Of a stretch of DNA of 64,000 bases, positions 41,800 through 50,888 are shown piece by piece; the stretch's first letter is position 1, and each line of letters opens with the position of its first letter. The stretch lies in contig OZ251461.1 in assembly GCA_965242575.1 (NCBI GenBank), positions 744,001-808,000 on the forward strand, in the 5' to 3' direction. A program made the position numbers and the translations under genes. Below the pieces are notes generated by a model. The model was not told the DNA's origin and ran no database searches. It saw nothing but the letters and a program-made list of their open reading frames with translations. This DNA is from JANQOH01 sp965242575. Its GTDB lineage: Bacteria; Pseudomonadota; Alphaproteobacteria; UBA7887.

Positions 41800-43308
41800 A
41801 TGCCCTATCGCGGCTTGCGCGACTTCATGGCGCGCCTGGAGGCCGATGGCGAGCTGGTCCGGGTCCGCGAGCCGGTGTCGATCCGGCTGGAGGCGACCGA
41901 GATCCAGACCCGCCTGCTCGCCGAAAAGGGGCCGGCGGCGCTGTTCGAGAACCCGGTCGGCGCCGGCGGGCGGCGCTACGCCATGCCGGTGCTGGTCAAC
42001 CTGTTCGGCACCGTCGGGCGGGTGGCGGCGGGGATGGAGCGCACGCCCGACCGGCTGCGCGAGGTGGGGGAGACGCTGGCCTTCCTGCGCCAGCCGGAGC
42101 CGCCGGGCGGCTGGCGCGAGGCGGCGCGGATGCTGCCGCTGCTCAAGACGGTCGCGGCGATGCGCCCGCGCGTCGTGCGCTCGGCGCCGGTCCAGGAGGT
42201 CGTGTTGCGCGGCGCCGATATCGACCTGGCGGACCTGCCGATCCCCACCTGCTGGCCGGGGGAGCCGGCGCCGCTGATCACCTGGGGCATGGTCGTCACC
42301 GAGGGGCCGGGCGGCGACCCGGCCGACAGCTGCAACCTGGGCGTGTACCGGATGCAGGTGACGGGCCGCGACGGCGCGTTGATGCGCTGGCTGCGCCACC
42401 GCGGCGGGGCGGGGCACCACGCCCGCCGGGCGGCGCGCGGCGGCGGGCCGCTGCCGGCCGCCGTCGTCATCGGCGCCGATCCGGGAACCATGCTCGCCGC
42501 GGTGACGCCGGTCCCCGAAACCCTGTCGGAATACCGCTTCGCCGGCCTGCTGCGCGGCGCGCGGGTGGAGCTGGCGGAGTGCCTCTCCGTCCCGCTCAAG
42601 GTCCCCGCCCACGCCGAGATCGTCCTGGAGGGCGAGGTTTCGCTCGACGACTACGGCGACGAGGGGCCGTATGGCGACCACACGGGTTATTACAACGCGG
42701 TGGAGCGGTTCCCGCGGTTCCGCGCGCTGGCGGTGACGCGCCGGGCGGAGCCGGTGTACCTCTCCACCTTCACCGGGCGGCCGCCGGACGAGCCGAGCGT
42801 CCTGGGCGAGGCGCTGAACGAGGTGTTCGTTCCCCTGCTGCGCCAGCAGTTCCCGGAGATCGTGGACTTCTGGCTGCCGCCGGAGGGGTGCAGTTACCGC
42901 ATCGCGGTGGTGTCGATCCGCAAGGCGTATCCGGGCCATGCGCGCCGGGCGATGATGGCGGTGTGGTCGTTCCTGCGGCAGTTCCTCTACACGAAGTTCG
43001 TCATCGTGGTGGACGACGACATCGACGCGCGCGACTGGCGCGACGTGATGTGGGCGGTGGCGACGCGCATGGACCCGGCGCGCGACACGGTGATTATCGA
43101 GCGCACGCCCATCGATTACCTCGATTTCGCGAGTCCGGAGCCGGGCCTGGGCGGCAAGATCGGCTTCGACGCGACGAACAAGGTCCCGCCGGAGACGACG
43201 CGCGAATGGGGCCGCCGCCTCCGCATGAGCGACGACGTCATCGACAAGGTGACGCGCGACTGGGCGCGCTACGGCCTGCCGGGGAGCGGAAAATCGATCT
43301 GGGGGTAG
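41800..43308 (+). CDS. ubiD: UbiD family decarboxylase
   Basis: This 502-residue enzyme belongs to the prenylated-FMN-dependent UbiD family. It begins YRGLRDFMARLEADGELVRV and has PIPTCWPGEPAPLITWGMVV, the Asn/Arg cofactor segment SCNLGVYRMQV, the conserved EGPYGDHTGYYN, and VSIRKAYPGHARRAMMAVWS then VVDDDIDARDWRDVMWAVAT. It would decarboxylate 3-polyprenyl-4-hydroxybenzoate in ubiquinone synthesis, consistent with ubiA 1.3 kb away. No ubiX (flavin prenyltransferase) is in the window. GGAGCGGGAA precedes the ATG. Confidence 0.9.
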   Translation: MPYRGLRDFMARLEADGELVRVREPVSIRLEATEIQTRLLAEKGPAALFENPVGAGGRRYAMPVLVNLFGTVGRVAAGMERTPDRLREVGETLAFLRQPEPPGGWREAARMLPLLKTVAAMRPRVVRSAPVQEVVLRGADIDLADLPIPTCWPGEPAPLITWGMVVTEGPGGDPADSCNLGVYRMQVTGRDGALMRWLRHRGGAGHHARRAARGGGPLPAAVVIGADPGTMLAAVTPVPETLSEYRFAGLLRGARVELAECLSVPLKVPAHAEIVLEGEVSLDDYGDEGPYGDHTGYYNAVERFPRFRALAVTRRAEPVYLSTFTGRPPDEPSVLGEALNEVFVPLLRQQFPEIVDFWLPPEGCSYRIAVVSIRKAYPGHARRAMMAVWSFLRQFLYTKFVIVVDDDIDARDWRDVMWAVATRMDPARDTVIIERTPIDYLDFASPEPGLGGKIGFDATNKVPPETTREWGRRLRMSDDVIDKVTRDWARYGLPGSGKSIWG

Positions 43309-43324
43309 GCGCGCGGGGCCTTAT

Positions 43325-43382
43325 CGACGGCTTTGCGGCGGAGGCGCCCGCCCCGTTCGACTCCCCGGACGAGGGCGGTTAA
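43325..43382 (+). pseudogene. 3' remnant of a third Uma2 gene
   Basis: Just after ubiD, the sequence reads DGFAAEAPAPFDSPDEGG and a stop. This matches the last 18 residues of the two intact Uma2 genes downstream (DGFAADASAVFDSPAEGG and a close variant). The following intergenic bases (CGTCGAATCGCG) also recur after each intact copy. It is the left end of a tandem array whose other sequence is gone. Confidence 0.75.
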
Positions 43383-43469
43383 TTTCGGCCCGCCGCCGCG
43401 TCGAATCGCGCCGGGCGGCGCCCGATGGGCGCGGAGTTGCGAACCGCGGGCGCGGGAAGCCGGAGCACG

Positions 43470-44114
43470 ATGAACACGATGAAAACGTCGGAGGCCGCCG
43501 CGCCGCCCGTCGCTTCGCCGCAAGCGGCGCTGGACGCCTTGCTGCGCGACGCGCTGCCGCCCCAGGGACGCTGGAGCGATGACGAATATCTGTGGCTCGA
43601 CGACCGCTGCGGGCGCCGGGTCGAGTTCACCGACGGCCGTATCGAGGAATTGCCCATGCCGACGGACGCGCACCAGGCGATCCTCGAGTTCCTCTACCGC
43701 GCGCTGTTCGGGTGGCTTCGTCCGCGCGGCGGCGTCGCGAGGGTTTCGGGCATCCGGGTGCGGCTGCGCGCGGGCAAGTTCCGCGAACCCGACGTCGCGG
43801 CGCTGCGCGACCGCGCCGATCCGCGCCGCGAGAACCGCTACTGGCTCGGCGCGGATCTCGTCGTCGAGGTGGTGAGTCCGGACGACCCCGCCCGCGACCT
43901 GGCGGTGAAGCGCGCCGACTACGCCGAGGCGGGAATCCCCGAATACTGGATCGTCGACCCCCGCGACGAAACGATAACAGTGCTTGCGCTGGACGGCGGC
44001 GCCTATGTCTCGCGCGGCGTGTTCGGCCGCGGCGAAACCGCGCGTTCGGCGGTGTTCGACGGCTTCGCGGCGGACGCGTCCGCCGTGTTCGACTCCCCGG
44101 CCGAGGGCGGCTGA
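43470..44114 (+). CDS. Uma2 family putative restriction endonuclease, copy 1
   Basis: This 214-residue protein is a Uma2 (DUF820) domain of the PD-(D/E)xK nuclease fold. It has VEFTDGRIEELPMPTDAHQA, the active-site FREPDVAALRDRADP and ADLVVEVVSPDDPARDLAVK, then YAEAGIPEYWIVDPRDETIT. These are the expected Asp, Glu-x-Val and Lys. GGAGCACG before the ATG at 43470 favours this start over 43425. It is nearly identical to copy 2 over most of its length. Uma2 genes are abundant in cyanobacteria and in scattered other bacteria, with unproven function. Confidence 0.88.
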   Translation: MNTMKTSEAAAPPVASPQAALDALLRDALPPQGRWSDDEYLWLDDRCGRRVEFTDGRIEELPMPTDAHQAILEFLYRALFGWLRPRGGVARVSGIRVRLRAGKFREPDVAALRDRADPRRENRYWLGADLVVEVVSPDDPARDLAVKRADYAEAGIPEYWIVDPRDETITVLALDGGAYVSRGVFGRGETARSAVFDGFAADASAVFDSPAEGG

Positions 44115-44197
44115 CCCGCGGCGTCGAATCGCGCCCGAAAGCGGGGCGGGGTAACATGGGCGCGGAGTTTCGAATCGTGGGCGCGGGAGGCCGGAAC

Positions 44198-44836
44198 ATG
44201 ACGGAGACAGCGGAAACCGCCGCGTCCGCCGCCGCCGCTTCGCAAATGGCGCTGGACGCCTTGTTGCGCGACGTTCTGCCGCCGCAGGGACGCTGGAGCG
44301 ACGACGAATATCTGTGGCTCACCGACCGCTGTGGGCGCCGGGTCGAGTTCACCGACGGCCGTATCGAGGAATTGCCCATGCCTACCTATACGCATCAGGC
44401 GATCCTCCAGTTCCTCTACCGCGCGCTGTTCGACTGGCTCCGTCCGCGCGGCGGAGTCGCGGTGGTTGCGGGCCTGCGGGTGCGGCTGCGGGAGGGCAAG
44501 TTCCGCGAACCCGACGTCATTGCGCTGCGCGACCGCGCCGACCCCCGTTTCGAGGACCGCTACTGGCTCGGCGCGGATCTCGTCGTCGAGGTGGTGAGTC
44601 CGGACGACCCCGCCCGCGATCTGGCGGTGAAGCGCGCGGACTACGCCGAGGCGGGAATTCCCGAATACTGGATCGTCGACCCTCGCGACGAAACGATAAC
44701 CGTGCTTGCGCTGGACGGCGGCGCCTATGTCGCGCGCGGCATGTTCGGCCGCGGCGAAACCGCGCGTTCGGCGGTGTTCGACGGCTTCGCGGCGGACGCG
44801 TCCGCCGTGTTCGACTCCCCGGACGAGGACGGCTGA
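44198..44836 (+). CDS. Uma2 family putative restriction endonuclease, copy 2
   Basis: This 212-residue paralogue of copy 1 has the same PD-(D/E)xK residues (FREPDVIALRDRADP and VVEVVSPDDPARDLAVKRAD). The C-terminal third is almost unchanged. Differences cluster in the N-terminal 25 residues and around residue 75 to 100 (TYTHQAILQFLY). GGGAGG precedes the ATG at 44198. An ATG at 44156 extends into the repeated junction (MGAEFRIVGAGGRN), which is probably untranslated leader that recurs three times. Confidence 0.88.
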   Translation: MTETAETAASAAAASQMALDALLRDVLPPQGRWSDDEYLWLTDRCGRRVEFTDGRIEELPMPTYTHQAILQFLYRALFDWLRPRGGVAVVAGLRVRLREGKFREPDVIALRDRADPRFEDRYWLGADLVVEVVSPDDPARDLAVKRADYAEAGIPEYWIVDPRDETITVLALDGGAYVARGMFGRGETARSAVFDGFAADASAVFDSPDEDG

Positions 44837-44841
44837 CTCGC

Positions 44842-44915
44842 CGGCGTCGAATCGCGCCCGGCGTCCGATGGGCGCGGCGTTTCGAGTCGCGAGGGCGGGA
44901 GGCCGGAAGACGACG
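44842..44915 (+). repeat. Junction repeat and 5' remnant of a further Uma2 copy
   Basis: After copy 2, the junction CGTCGAATCGCGCCCG and the leader ATGGGCGCGG-CGTTTCGAGT, then GCGGGAGGCCGGAA recur as they do before copies 1 and 2. The coding part is missing: within about 50 bases the sequence departs from the family. It marks the right end of the array. Confidence 0.7.
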
Positions 44916-45058
44916 AACACGGCGGCGGATATCCGCCGGACGATCCTCCCGTTCCTCCGCCGCCCGGCGTTCGGTCGGCGCCGGCGCGGTTGCCGGGGCG
45001 GGGCCGGAACGCTAGAATGGGCCTTCTCCCCGGAGACGAATCGAGAGGGCCGGTCGGG

Positions 45059-45823
45059 ATGGCCGAGGCCGCGCGCGACGTCGGGCTGTTCGTCACCTGC
45101 CTGGTGGACCTGTTCCGCCCCGGCGTGGGCTTCGCCGCCGCCGCGCTGCTGGAGCGCGCCGGATGCCGGGTGAGCGTCCCGCCGCAGACCTGCTGCGGCC
45201 AGCCGGGCTACAATTCCGGCGACCTCGCCACCGCGCGGGCGGTCGCGCGGCAGGCCGTCGCCGCGTTCGAGAATCACGAATACGTCGTCGCGCCCTCCGG
45301 CAGCTGCGCCGGCATGGTCCGCCGCCACTACCCCGCGCTGCTGGCCGACGAGCCGGAATGGGCCGGGCGCGCCGAGGCGCTCGCCGGGCGGACTTGGGAG
45401 CTCACCGCGTTCCTCGTCGACGTGTGCGGAACGGAGTCGGTCGACGCCCGCTTCGACGGCGCGGCGACCTACCACGATTCCTGCTCCGGGCTGCGCGAAC
45501 TCGGAGTCCGCGAGCAACCGCGCAAATTGCTGCGGAGCGTGCGCGGCCTCGAACTGCGCGAGCTCGAGGGCGGCGACGAATGCTGCGGCTTCGGCGGGAC
45601 CTTCTGCGTCAAATACCCCGACGTCTCGCTGCGGATGGCGGGGAACAAGGCCGCGGCCGCCCGGGCCACGGGCGCCGATGCGCTGCTCGGCGGCGACATG
45701 GGATGCCTGCTCAACCTCGCCGGCAAACTGGCCCGCGACGGCAGCCCCATCGCCGTCCGCCATGTCGCCGAGGTCCTCGCCGGGCGCGGCGACGCGCCCA
45801 TCGCGGGCGCAACCCGGCGATGA
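45059..45823 (+). CDS. lutA: Lactate utilization (Fe-S)-binding protein LutA
   Basis: This 254-residue protein consists of two cysteine-rich CCG domains. TCCGQPGYNSGDLATARAV lies in the first, YHDSCSGLRELGVREQPRKL and ECCGFGGTFCVKYPDVSLRM in the second. It belongs to the LutABC/YkgEFG complex that oxidises L-lactate. The ATG at 45059 with GAGAGG upstream gives the normal family length; ATG 45016 is an alternative. Its TGA overlaps the lutB ATG. It starts the three-gene operon. Confidence 0.9.
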   Translation: MAEAARDVGLFVTCLVDLFRPGVGFAAAALLERAGCRVSVPPQTCCGQPGYNSGDLATARAVARQAVAAFENHEYVVAPSGSCAGMVRRHYPALLADEPEWAGRAEALAGRTWELTAFLVDVCGTESVDARFDGAATYHDSCSGLRELGVREQPRKLLRSVRGLELRELEGGDECCGFGGTFCVKYPDVSLRMAGNKAAAARATGADALLGGDMGCLLNLAGKLARDGSPIAVRHVAEVLAGRGDAPIAGATRR

Positions 45824-47232
45824 AAATCGACACGCCCCGGTTCGCGGAGAAGAGCCGCGCGGCGCTCGCCGACCCCGAGCTGCGCCGCGCGATGGAGACG
45901 ATGCAGGCCAATTTTTCCGGCGCCCGGGGCGCCGCGGTGGCCGGACTGCCGGAGTTCGACGCGCTGCGCGACCGCGCCCGCGCCGTCAAGGACCGGACGC
46001 TGGCGCATCTCGACCATTACCTGGAGGCGTGGGAGTCCGCCGCGGCCGCCGCCGGGGTCCGGGTCCACTGGGCGCGCGACGGCGCCGAGGCGCGCGAGAC
46101 CATAGCCCGCCTCTGCCGGGAGTCCGGCGCGCGGCGGATCGCCAAGGCGAAGTCGATGATCGGCGAGGAGATCGGCCTCAACCCGCATCTCGAGGCCGCC
46201 GGGTTCGAGGTCGTCGAAACCGATCTCGGCGAATACATCCTCCAGCTCGCCGACGAGCCGCCGAGCCACATCATCGGCCCGGCGGTGCACAAGACGGTCG
46301 AGCAGGTCTCGGACCTGTTCCACGAACGCCACGCCGCGCTCGGCCAGACGCGCAAGACCGGGAGCGCGGCGCTGGTGGGCGAGGCGCGCGAAGTGCTGCG
46401 CGGCGCCTACTTCCGCGCCGACCTGGCCATAACCGGCGCCAACTTCCTCGTCGCCGAGACGGGCTCGGTCGTCATCGTCACCAATGAGGGCAACGCCGAC
46501 CTGGTCCAGGGCCTCGCGCGGGTCCACATCGCGCTCGCGAGCATCGAGAAGGTCCTGCCGGGACTCGACGACGTAGCCACCGTCCTGCGCGTCCTGGCGC
46601 GCTCGGCGACGGGGCAGGAAATGGCGGCCTACACCACCGTCGCCACTGGGCCGCGCCGGCCGGGCGAGAGCGACGGGCCGGAGGAGCTCCACGTCGTCCT
46701 GCTCGACAACGGGCGGAGCAAGCTCCTGGGCACCAGGTTCCAGGACGTGCTGCGCTGCATTCGCTGCGGCGCCTGCATGAACCACTGCCCGGTCTATGGC
46801 GCGGTCGGCGGCCACGCCTACGGGTGGGTGTATCCGGGGCCGATAGGCGCGGTGCTGACCCCGGCGCTGGCGGGCGTCGAGGCGGGCCGCCACCTGCCCA
46901 ACGCCTCGACGTTCTGCGGGCGCTGCGCCGAGGTGTGCCCGATGCGCATACCGCTCCCCGGCCTGATGCGCGAATGGCGGGCGGAGGAGTTCTCGCGCGG
47001 CCTGGCGCCGCCGCGCCAGCGCTGGGCGCTGGGGTTGTGGTCGTGGGCGGTGCGGCGCCCGCGCCTCTACCGGCTGGGGACCCGCATGGCGGCGCGCGCG
47101 CTGGCGGCGCTCGCCGGGCGGCGCGGGCGCCTGCGCCGGCTGCCCGGCGCGGTGGGGTGGACCGGCGGCCGCGACCTGCCGGCGCCGCAAGGCGGGACGT
47201 TCCAGGCGCGATGGGCGCGCCGGGCGCGGTGA
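45820..47232 (+). CDS. lutB: Lactate utilization iron-sulfur protein LutB
   Basis: This 470-residue protein has an N-terminal LUD domain (RIAKAKSMIGEEIGLNPHLE, and NFLVAETGSVVIVTNEGNAD), followed by two 4Fe-4S motifs, CIRCGACMNHCPVYGAVGGH and TFCGRCAEVCPMRIPLPGLM. A C-terminal LutB-type tail comes last. It passes electrons within the LutABC L-lactate oxidation complex. It is coupled by ATGA to lutA and overlaps lutC. Length and motif order are normal. Confidence 0.92.
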   Translation: MKIDTPRFAEKSRAALADPELRRAMETMQANFSGARGAAVAGLPEFDALRDRARAVKDRTLAHLDHYLEAWESAAAAAGVRVHWARDGAEARETIARLCRESGARRIAKAKSMIGEEIGLNPHLEAAGFEVVETDLGEYILQLADEPPSHIIGPAVHKTVEQVSDLFHERHAALGQTRKTGSAALVGEAREVLRGAYFRADLAITGANFLVAETGSVVIVTNEGNADLVQGLARVHIALASIEKVLPGLDDVATVLRVLARSATGQEMAAYTTVATGPRRPGESDGPEELHVVLLDNGRSKLLGTRFQDVLRCIRCGACMNHCPVYGAVGGHAYGWVYPGPIGAVLTPALAGVEAGRHLPNASTFCGRCAEVCPMRIPLPGLMREWRAEEFSRGLAPPRQRWALGLWSWAVRRPRLYRLGTRMAARALAALAGRRGRLRRLPGAVGWTGGRDLPAPQGGTFQARWARRAR

Positions 47233-47909
47233 GCGGCGCGCGCGCGGCGGTGTTCGACGCGGTCCGCCGCGGCCTCGGCCGCGGGCCGGTCGACGCCGCG
47301 ACGGCGCGCCGCCTTGACGCGCGCATGGCGCCCGCCGCCGACCCGCTGGTGCCCGCGCGCGGGCGCGGCGGGCCGCGCGAACGCGTCGACGCCTTCCAGG
47401 CCCGCCTCGAGGCGGTCGGCGCCACCGTCGTCCGCATCGGCGGGCCGGGCGAGCTTCCGGGCGCGGTCGCCGAATATCTCGCCAACCGCAACCTGCCGGC
47501 GTCGGTGCTGGCGTCGCCCGACCCGTGGTTCGACCGCGCGCCGTGGGACCGCCGCCCGGCGCTGGAGGTCCGCCGCGGCGCGCACGGGCCCGAAGACCTG
47601 GTGGGCCTGTCGCGCGCCTTCGCCGGGGTGGCGGAGACGGGTTCGCTGGCGATGGCCGGCGGGGCGGACAACCCGCACATGGCGAGTTTCGTTCCGGAGA
47701 CGCAAATCGCCGCGCTGCCGGCTTCGCGGATCGTCGGCGCGTTCGAGGACGTGTGGCGGCTGGCGCGGAGCGGCGGGTTGCCGCGCACGCTGACCTTCGT
47801 GACCGGCCCGTCGCGCACGGGCGATATCGGCCTGAAGATCGAACTCGGCGCGCACGGCCCGCGCCGCCTGCACGCGGTCATAATCGGCGATGCCGAAGAC
47901 CCCGGCTGA
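47211..47909 (+). CDS. lutC: Lactate utilization protein LutC (LUD domain)
   Basis: This protein of about 230 residues is a single LUD domain with RERVDAFQARLEAVGATVVR, AFAGVAETGSLAMAGGADNP and TFVTGPSRTGDIGLKIELGA then HGPRRLHAVIIGD, the usual ending. It completes the LutABC complex. Two starts are possible: ATG 47211, used here, overlaps lutB by 22 bp, and GTG 47229 overlaps it by 4 bp. Its end overlaps the Smr gene start by 20 bp. Confidence 0.9.
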   Translation: MGAPGAVSGARAAVFDAVRRGLGRGPVDAATARRLDARMAPAADPLVPARGRGGPRERVDAFQARLEAVGATVVRIGGPGELPGAVAEYLANRNLPASVLASPDPWFDRAPWDRRPALEVRRGAHGPEDLVGLSRAFAGVAETGSLAMAGGADNPHMASFVPETQIAALPASRIVGAFEDVWRLARSGGLPRTLTFVTGPSRTGDIGLKIELGAHGPRRLHAVIIGDAEDPG

Positions 47910-48430
47910 CCGCCGCGGCCTCTCCGAGGAGGACCTGCGCGTCTGGCGCGCCGCGGCCGGCGCGGCCGAACCGCTGCGCGCGCACGACTCCGGCGCGGCC
48001 ACTCCGGCTCCGGGCGAGGCGGCGCCCCCGCGCCGGCCCGCCCGCCGCGCGCCGCCGCCTTCCCCGCCGCCGTCGTCGTTACCGGCCGGGGCGCCGCCGC
48101 CGTTACCGGCCGGGGCGGCGGGCGGCGTCGATGCGCGCACCCGCCAGCGCCTGCGGCGCGGCCAAGTCCCCATCGACCGGCGGCTCGACCTGCACGGCAT
48201 GACGCAGCGGGAGGCGCACGGCGCGCTGGCCCGCGCGCTGGCGGCGGCGCAGGCGGCCGGCGCGCGCTGCGCGCTCGTCGTCACCGGCAAGGGGGACATT
48301 TCGGGCGGGACCGGGGTGCTGCGGCGGGCGGTCCCGCGCTGGCTCGGCGAGGCGCCGAACGCCGCGCGGGTCCTCGACTTCGCCGAGGCGCGCCAGCGCG
48401 ACGGCGGCGCCGGCGCGCTCTACGTGCTGC

Positions 48431-48450
<20 letters not shown>
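47890..48450 (+). CDS. Smr/MutS2-type endonuclease domain protein
   Basis: This 186-residue protein has a disordered, Pro/Ala-rich N-terminal half and a C-terminal Smr domain with RLDLHGMTQREAHGALARAL and ALVVTGKGDISGGTGVLRRA, then the RALYVLLRRR end. The LDxHG and TGxG motifs are those of Smr nickases. In many alphaproteobacteria a Smr protein of this size lies near housekeeping genes. The start overlaps lutC and the end overlaps accC of the opposite strand by 20 bp. Confidence 0.88.
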
Positions 48451-49795
<1,345 letters not shown>

Positions 49796-49819
49796 GCCGG
49801 GCGGACCGCCGTCGTCCGG

Positions 49820-50296
49820 TCAGGCGACGACGGCCAGCGCCTGGCCGTATTCGACCGGGGCGCCGTTGGCGGCGAGGATTCGCGCCACCGTGCCGCCGCG
49901 CGGCGCGCGCACCGGGTTCATGGTCTTCATCGCCTCGATGATGAACATCGTCTCGCCCTCGGCGACCGTCCCGCCCTCGACGACGAACGGCCGCTCGCCG
50001 GGGCCCGGCGCGGTGTAGAGCGTGCCGACCATGGGCGAAACGACGGCGCCCGGATGGCTCGCGTCGATGGCGGCCTCGCCGCCGTCCGCCGCGCCCGCGT
50101 CCGCCGCGCCGGAAGCCGCCGCCGCCTCCGCGGCGGGCGCGGGCGCCGGGGGCGGAGGCGCCGGCGCGGCGAGGGTCCGCGCCACGCGCACGCGCCGCGA
50201 GTCCTCGCCGATCTCGATTTCGCTGAGGCCGGTCTCCTCGAGCAGCGCGGCGAGCCGGCGGATCGTCTCCTCGTCGAGCGCCGGGCCGCCGCTCAC
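49820..50296 (-). CDS. accB: Biotin carboxyl carrier protein of acetyl-CoA carboxylase
   Basis: This 158-residue protein has an N-terminal helical part (RRLAALLEETGLSEIEI), a long Ala/Pro linker (residues about 45-75) and a biotinyl domain with SPMVGTLYTAPGPGERPFV and IIEAMKTMNPVRAPRGGTVA. The biotinylated Lys is in EAMKT; the usual AMKM is AMKT here, as in many AccB proteins. The GTG start overlaps the aroQ stop by 4 bp. Confidence 0.93.
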   Translation of the reverse strand: MSGGPALDEETIRRLAALLEETGLSEIEIGEDSRRVRVARTLAAPAPPPPAPAPAAEAAAASGAADAGAADGGEAAIDASHPGAVVSPMVGTLYTAPGPGERPFVVEGGTVAEGETMFIIEAMKTMNPVRAPRGGTVARILAANGAPVEYGQALAVVA

Positions 50297-50742
50297 GCCG
50301 GCGCCTCCGCCAGCATCCCGGCGAGCGCCTTCAGCGCGAGGCGGTAGCCGGCGCTCCCGAAGCCGCAGATCGCGCCCCGCGCCGCGAGCGACACCCAGGA
50401 GCGGCGGCGGAACGGCTCGCGCGCCAGCACGTTCGACATGTGGACCTCCACCGCCGGCCCGTCGAACGCCAGCAGCGCGTCCATGATCGCCACCGATGTG
50501 TGGCTGTAGCCGCCGGCGTTGATGACGATCCCCTCCCGCTCGCCGCGCGCGCCCTGGATCCAGTCGATCAGCGCACCTTCCGAATTGCTCTGCCGGCAGG
50601 CGACGGCGAGGCCCAGCTCGCGCCCCGCGCTGCGGCACAGCGCGTCCACGTCCGCCAGCGTCTCGCGTCCGTAAATGCCGGGCTGGCGCACGCCGAGCAT
50701 GTTGAGGTTCGGCCCGTTGAGGACCAGGACGGGGCGGGTCAT
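50293..50742 (-). CDS. aroQ: Type II 3-dehydroquinate dehydratase
   Basis: This 149-residue enzyme makes 3-dehydroshikimate in the shikimate pathway. It has VLNGPNLNMLGVRQPGIYGR with the catalytic Tyr, RQSNSEGALIDWIQGA, IVINAGGYSHTSVAIMDALL with the catalytic His nearby, and VEVHMSNVLAREPFRRRSWV. The aroQ-accB-accC order is typical of alphaproteobacteria. It is divergent from the iron-regulated heme receptor gene. Confidence 0.95.
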   Translation of the reverse strand: MTRPVLVLNGPNLNMLGVRQPGIYGRETLADVDALCRSAGRELGLAVACRQSNSEGALIDWIQGARGEREGIVINAGGYSHTSVAIMDALLAFDGPAVEVHMSNVLAREPFRRRSWVSLAARGAICGFGSAGYRLALKALAGMLAEAPA

Positions 50743-50828
50743 GGCGTTCGCCGGATGGGTGCGGCGCCACTATTCACGCCCCAGGCGGGCCGCGCAAGGC
50801 GGCGCCGGACGGGGCGCGCGACCCACTA

Positions 50829-50857
50829 TTGCGAATGCGTCTCATTATCTATATAAC
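50829..50857 (+). promoter_or_regulatory. Candidate promoter with overlapping Fur-like operator before the heme receptor
   Basis: TTGCGA (50829-50834) and TATAAC (50852-50857) are 17 bp apart. The spacer and -35 carry a 19-bp element at 50831-50849, GCGAATGCGTCTCATTATC. It shares 15 of 19 bases with the perfect palindrome at 58060-58078. A repressor there would block the -35. Iron control by Fur is inferred from the gene it precedes. Confidence 0.65.
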
Positions 50858-50888
50858 GCGCCTCCCGACACGACGGAGGGAGGCCTGC

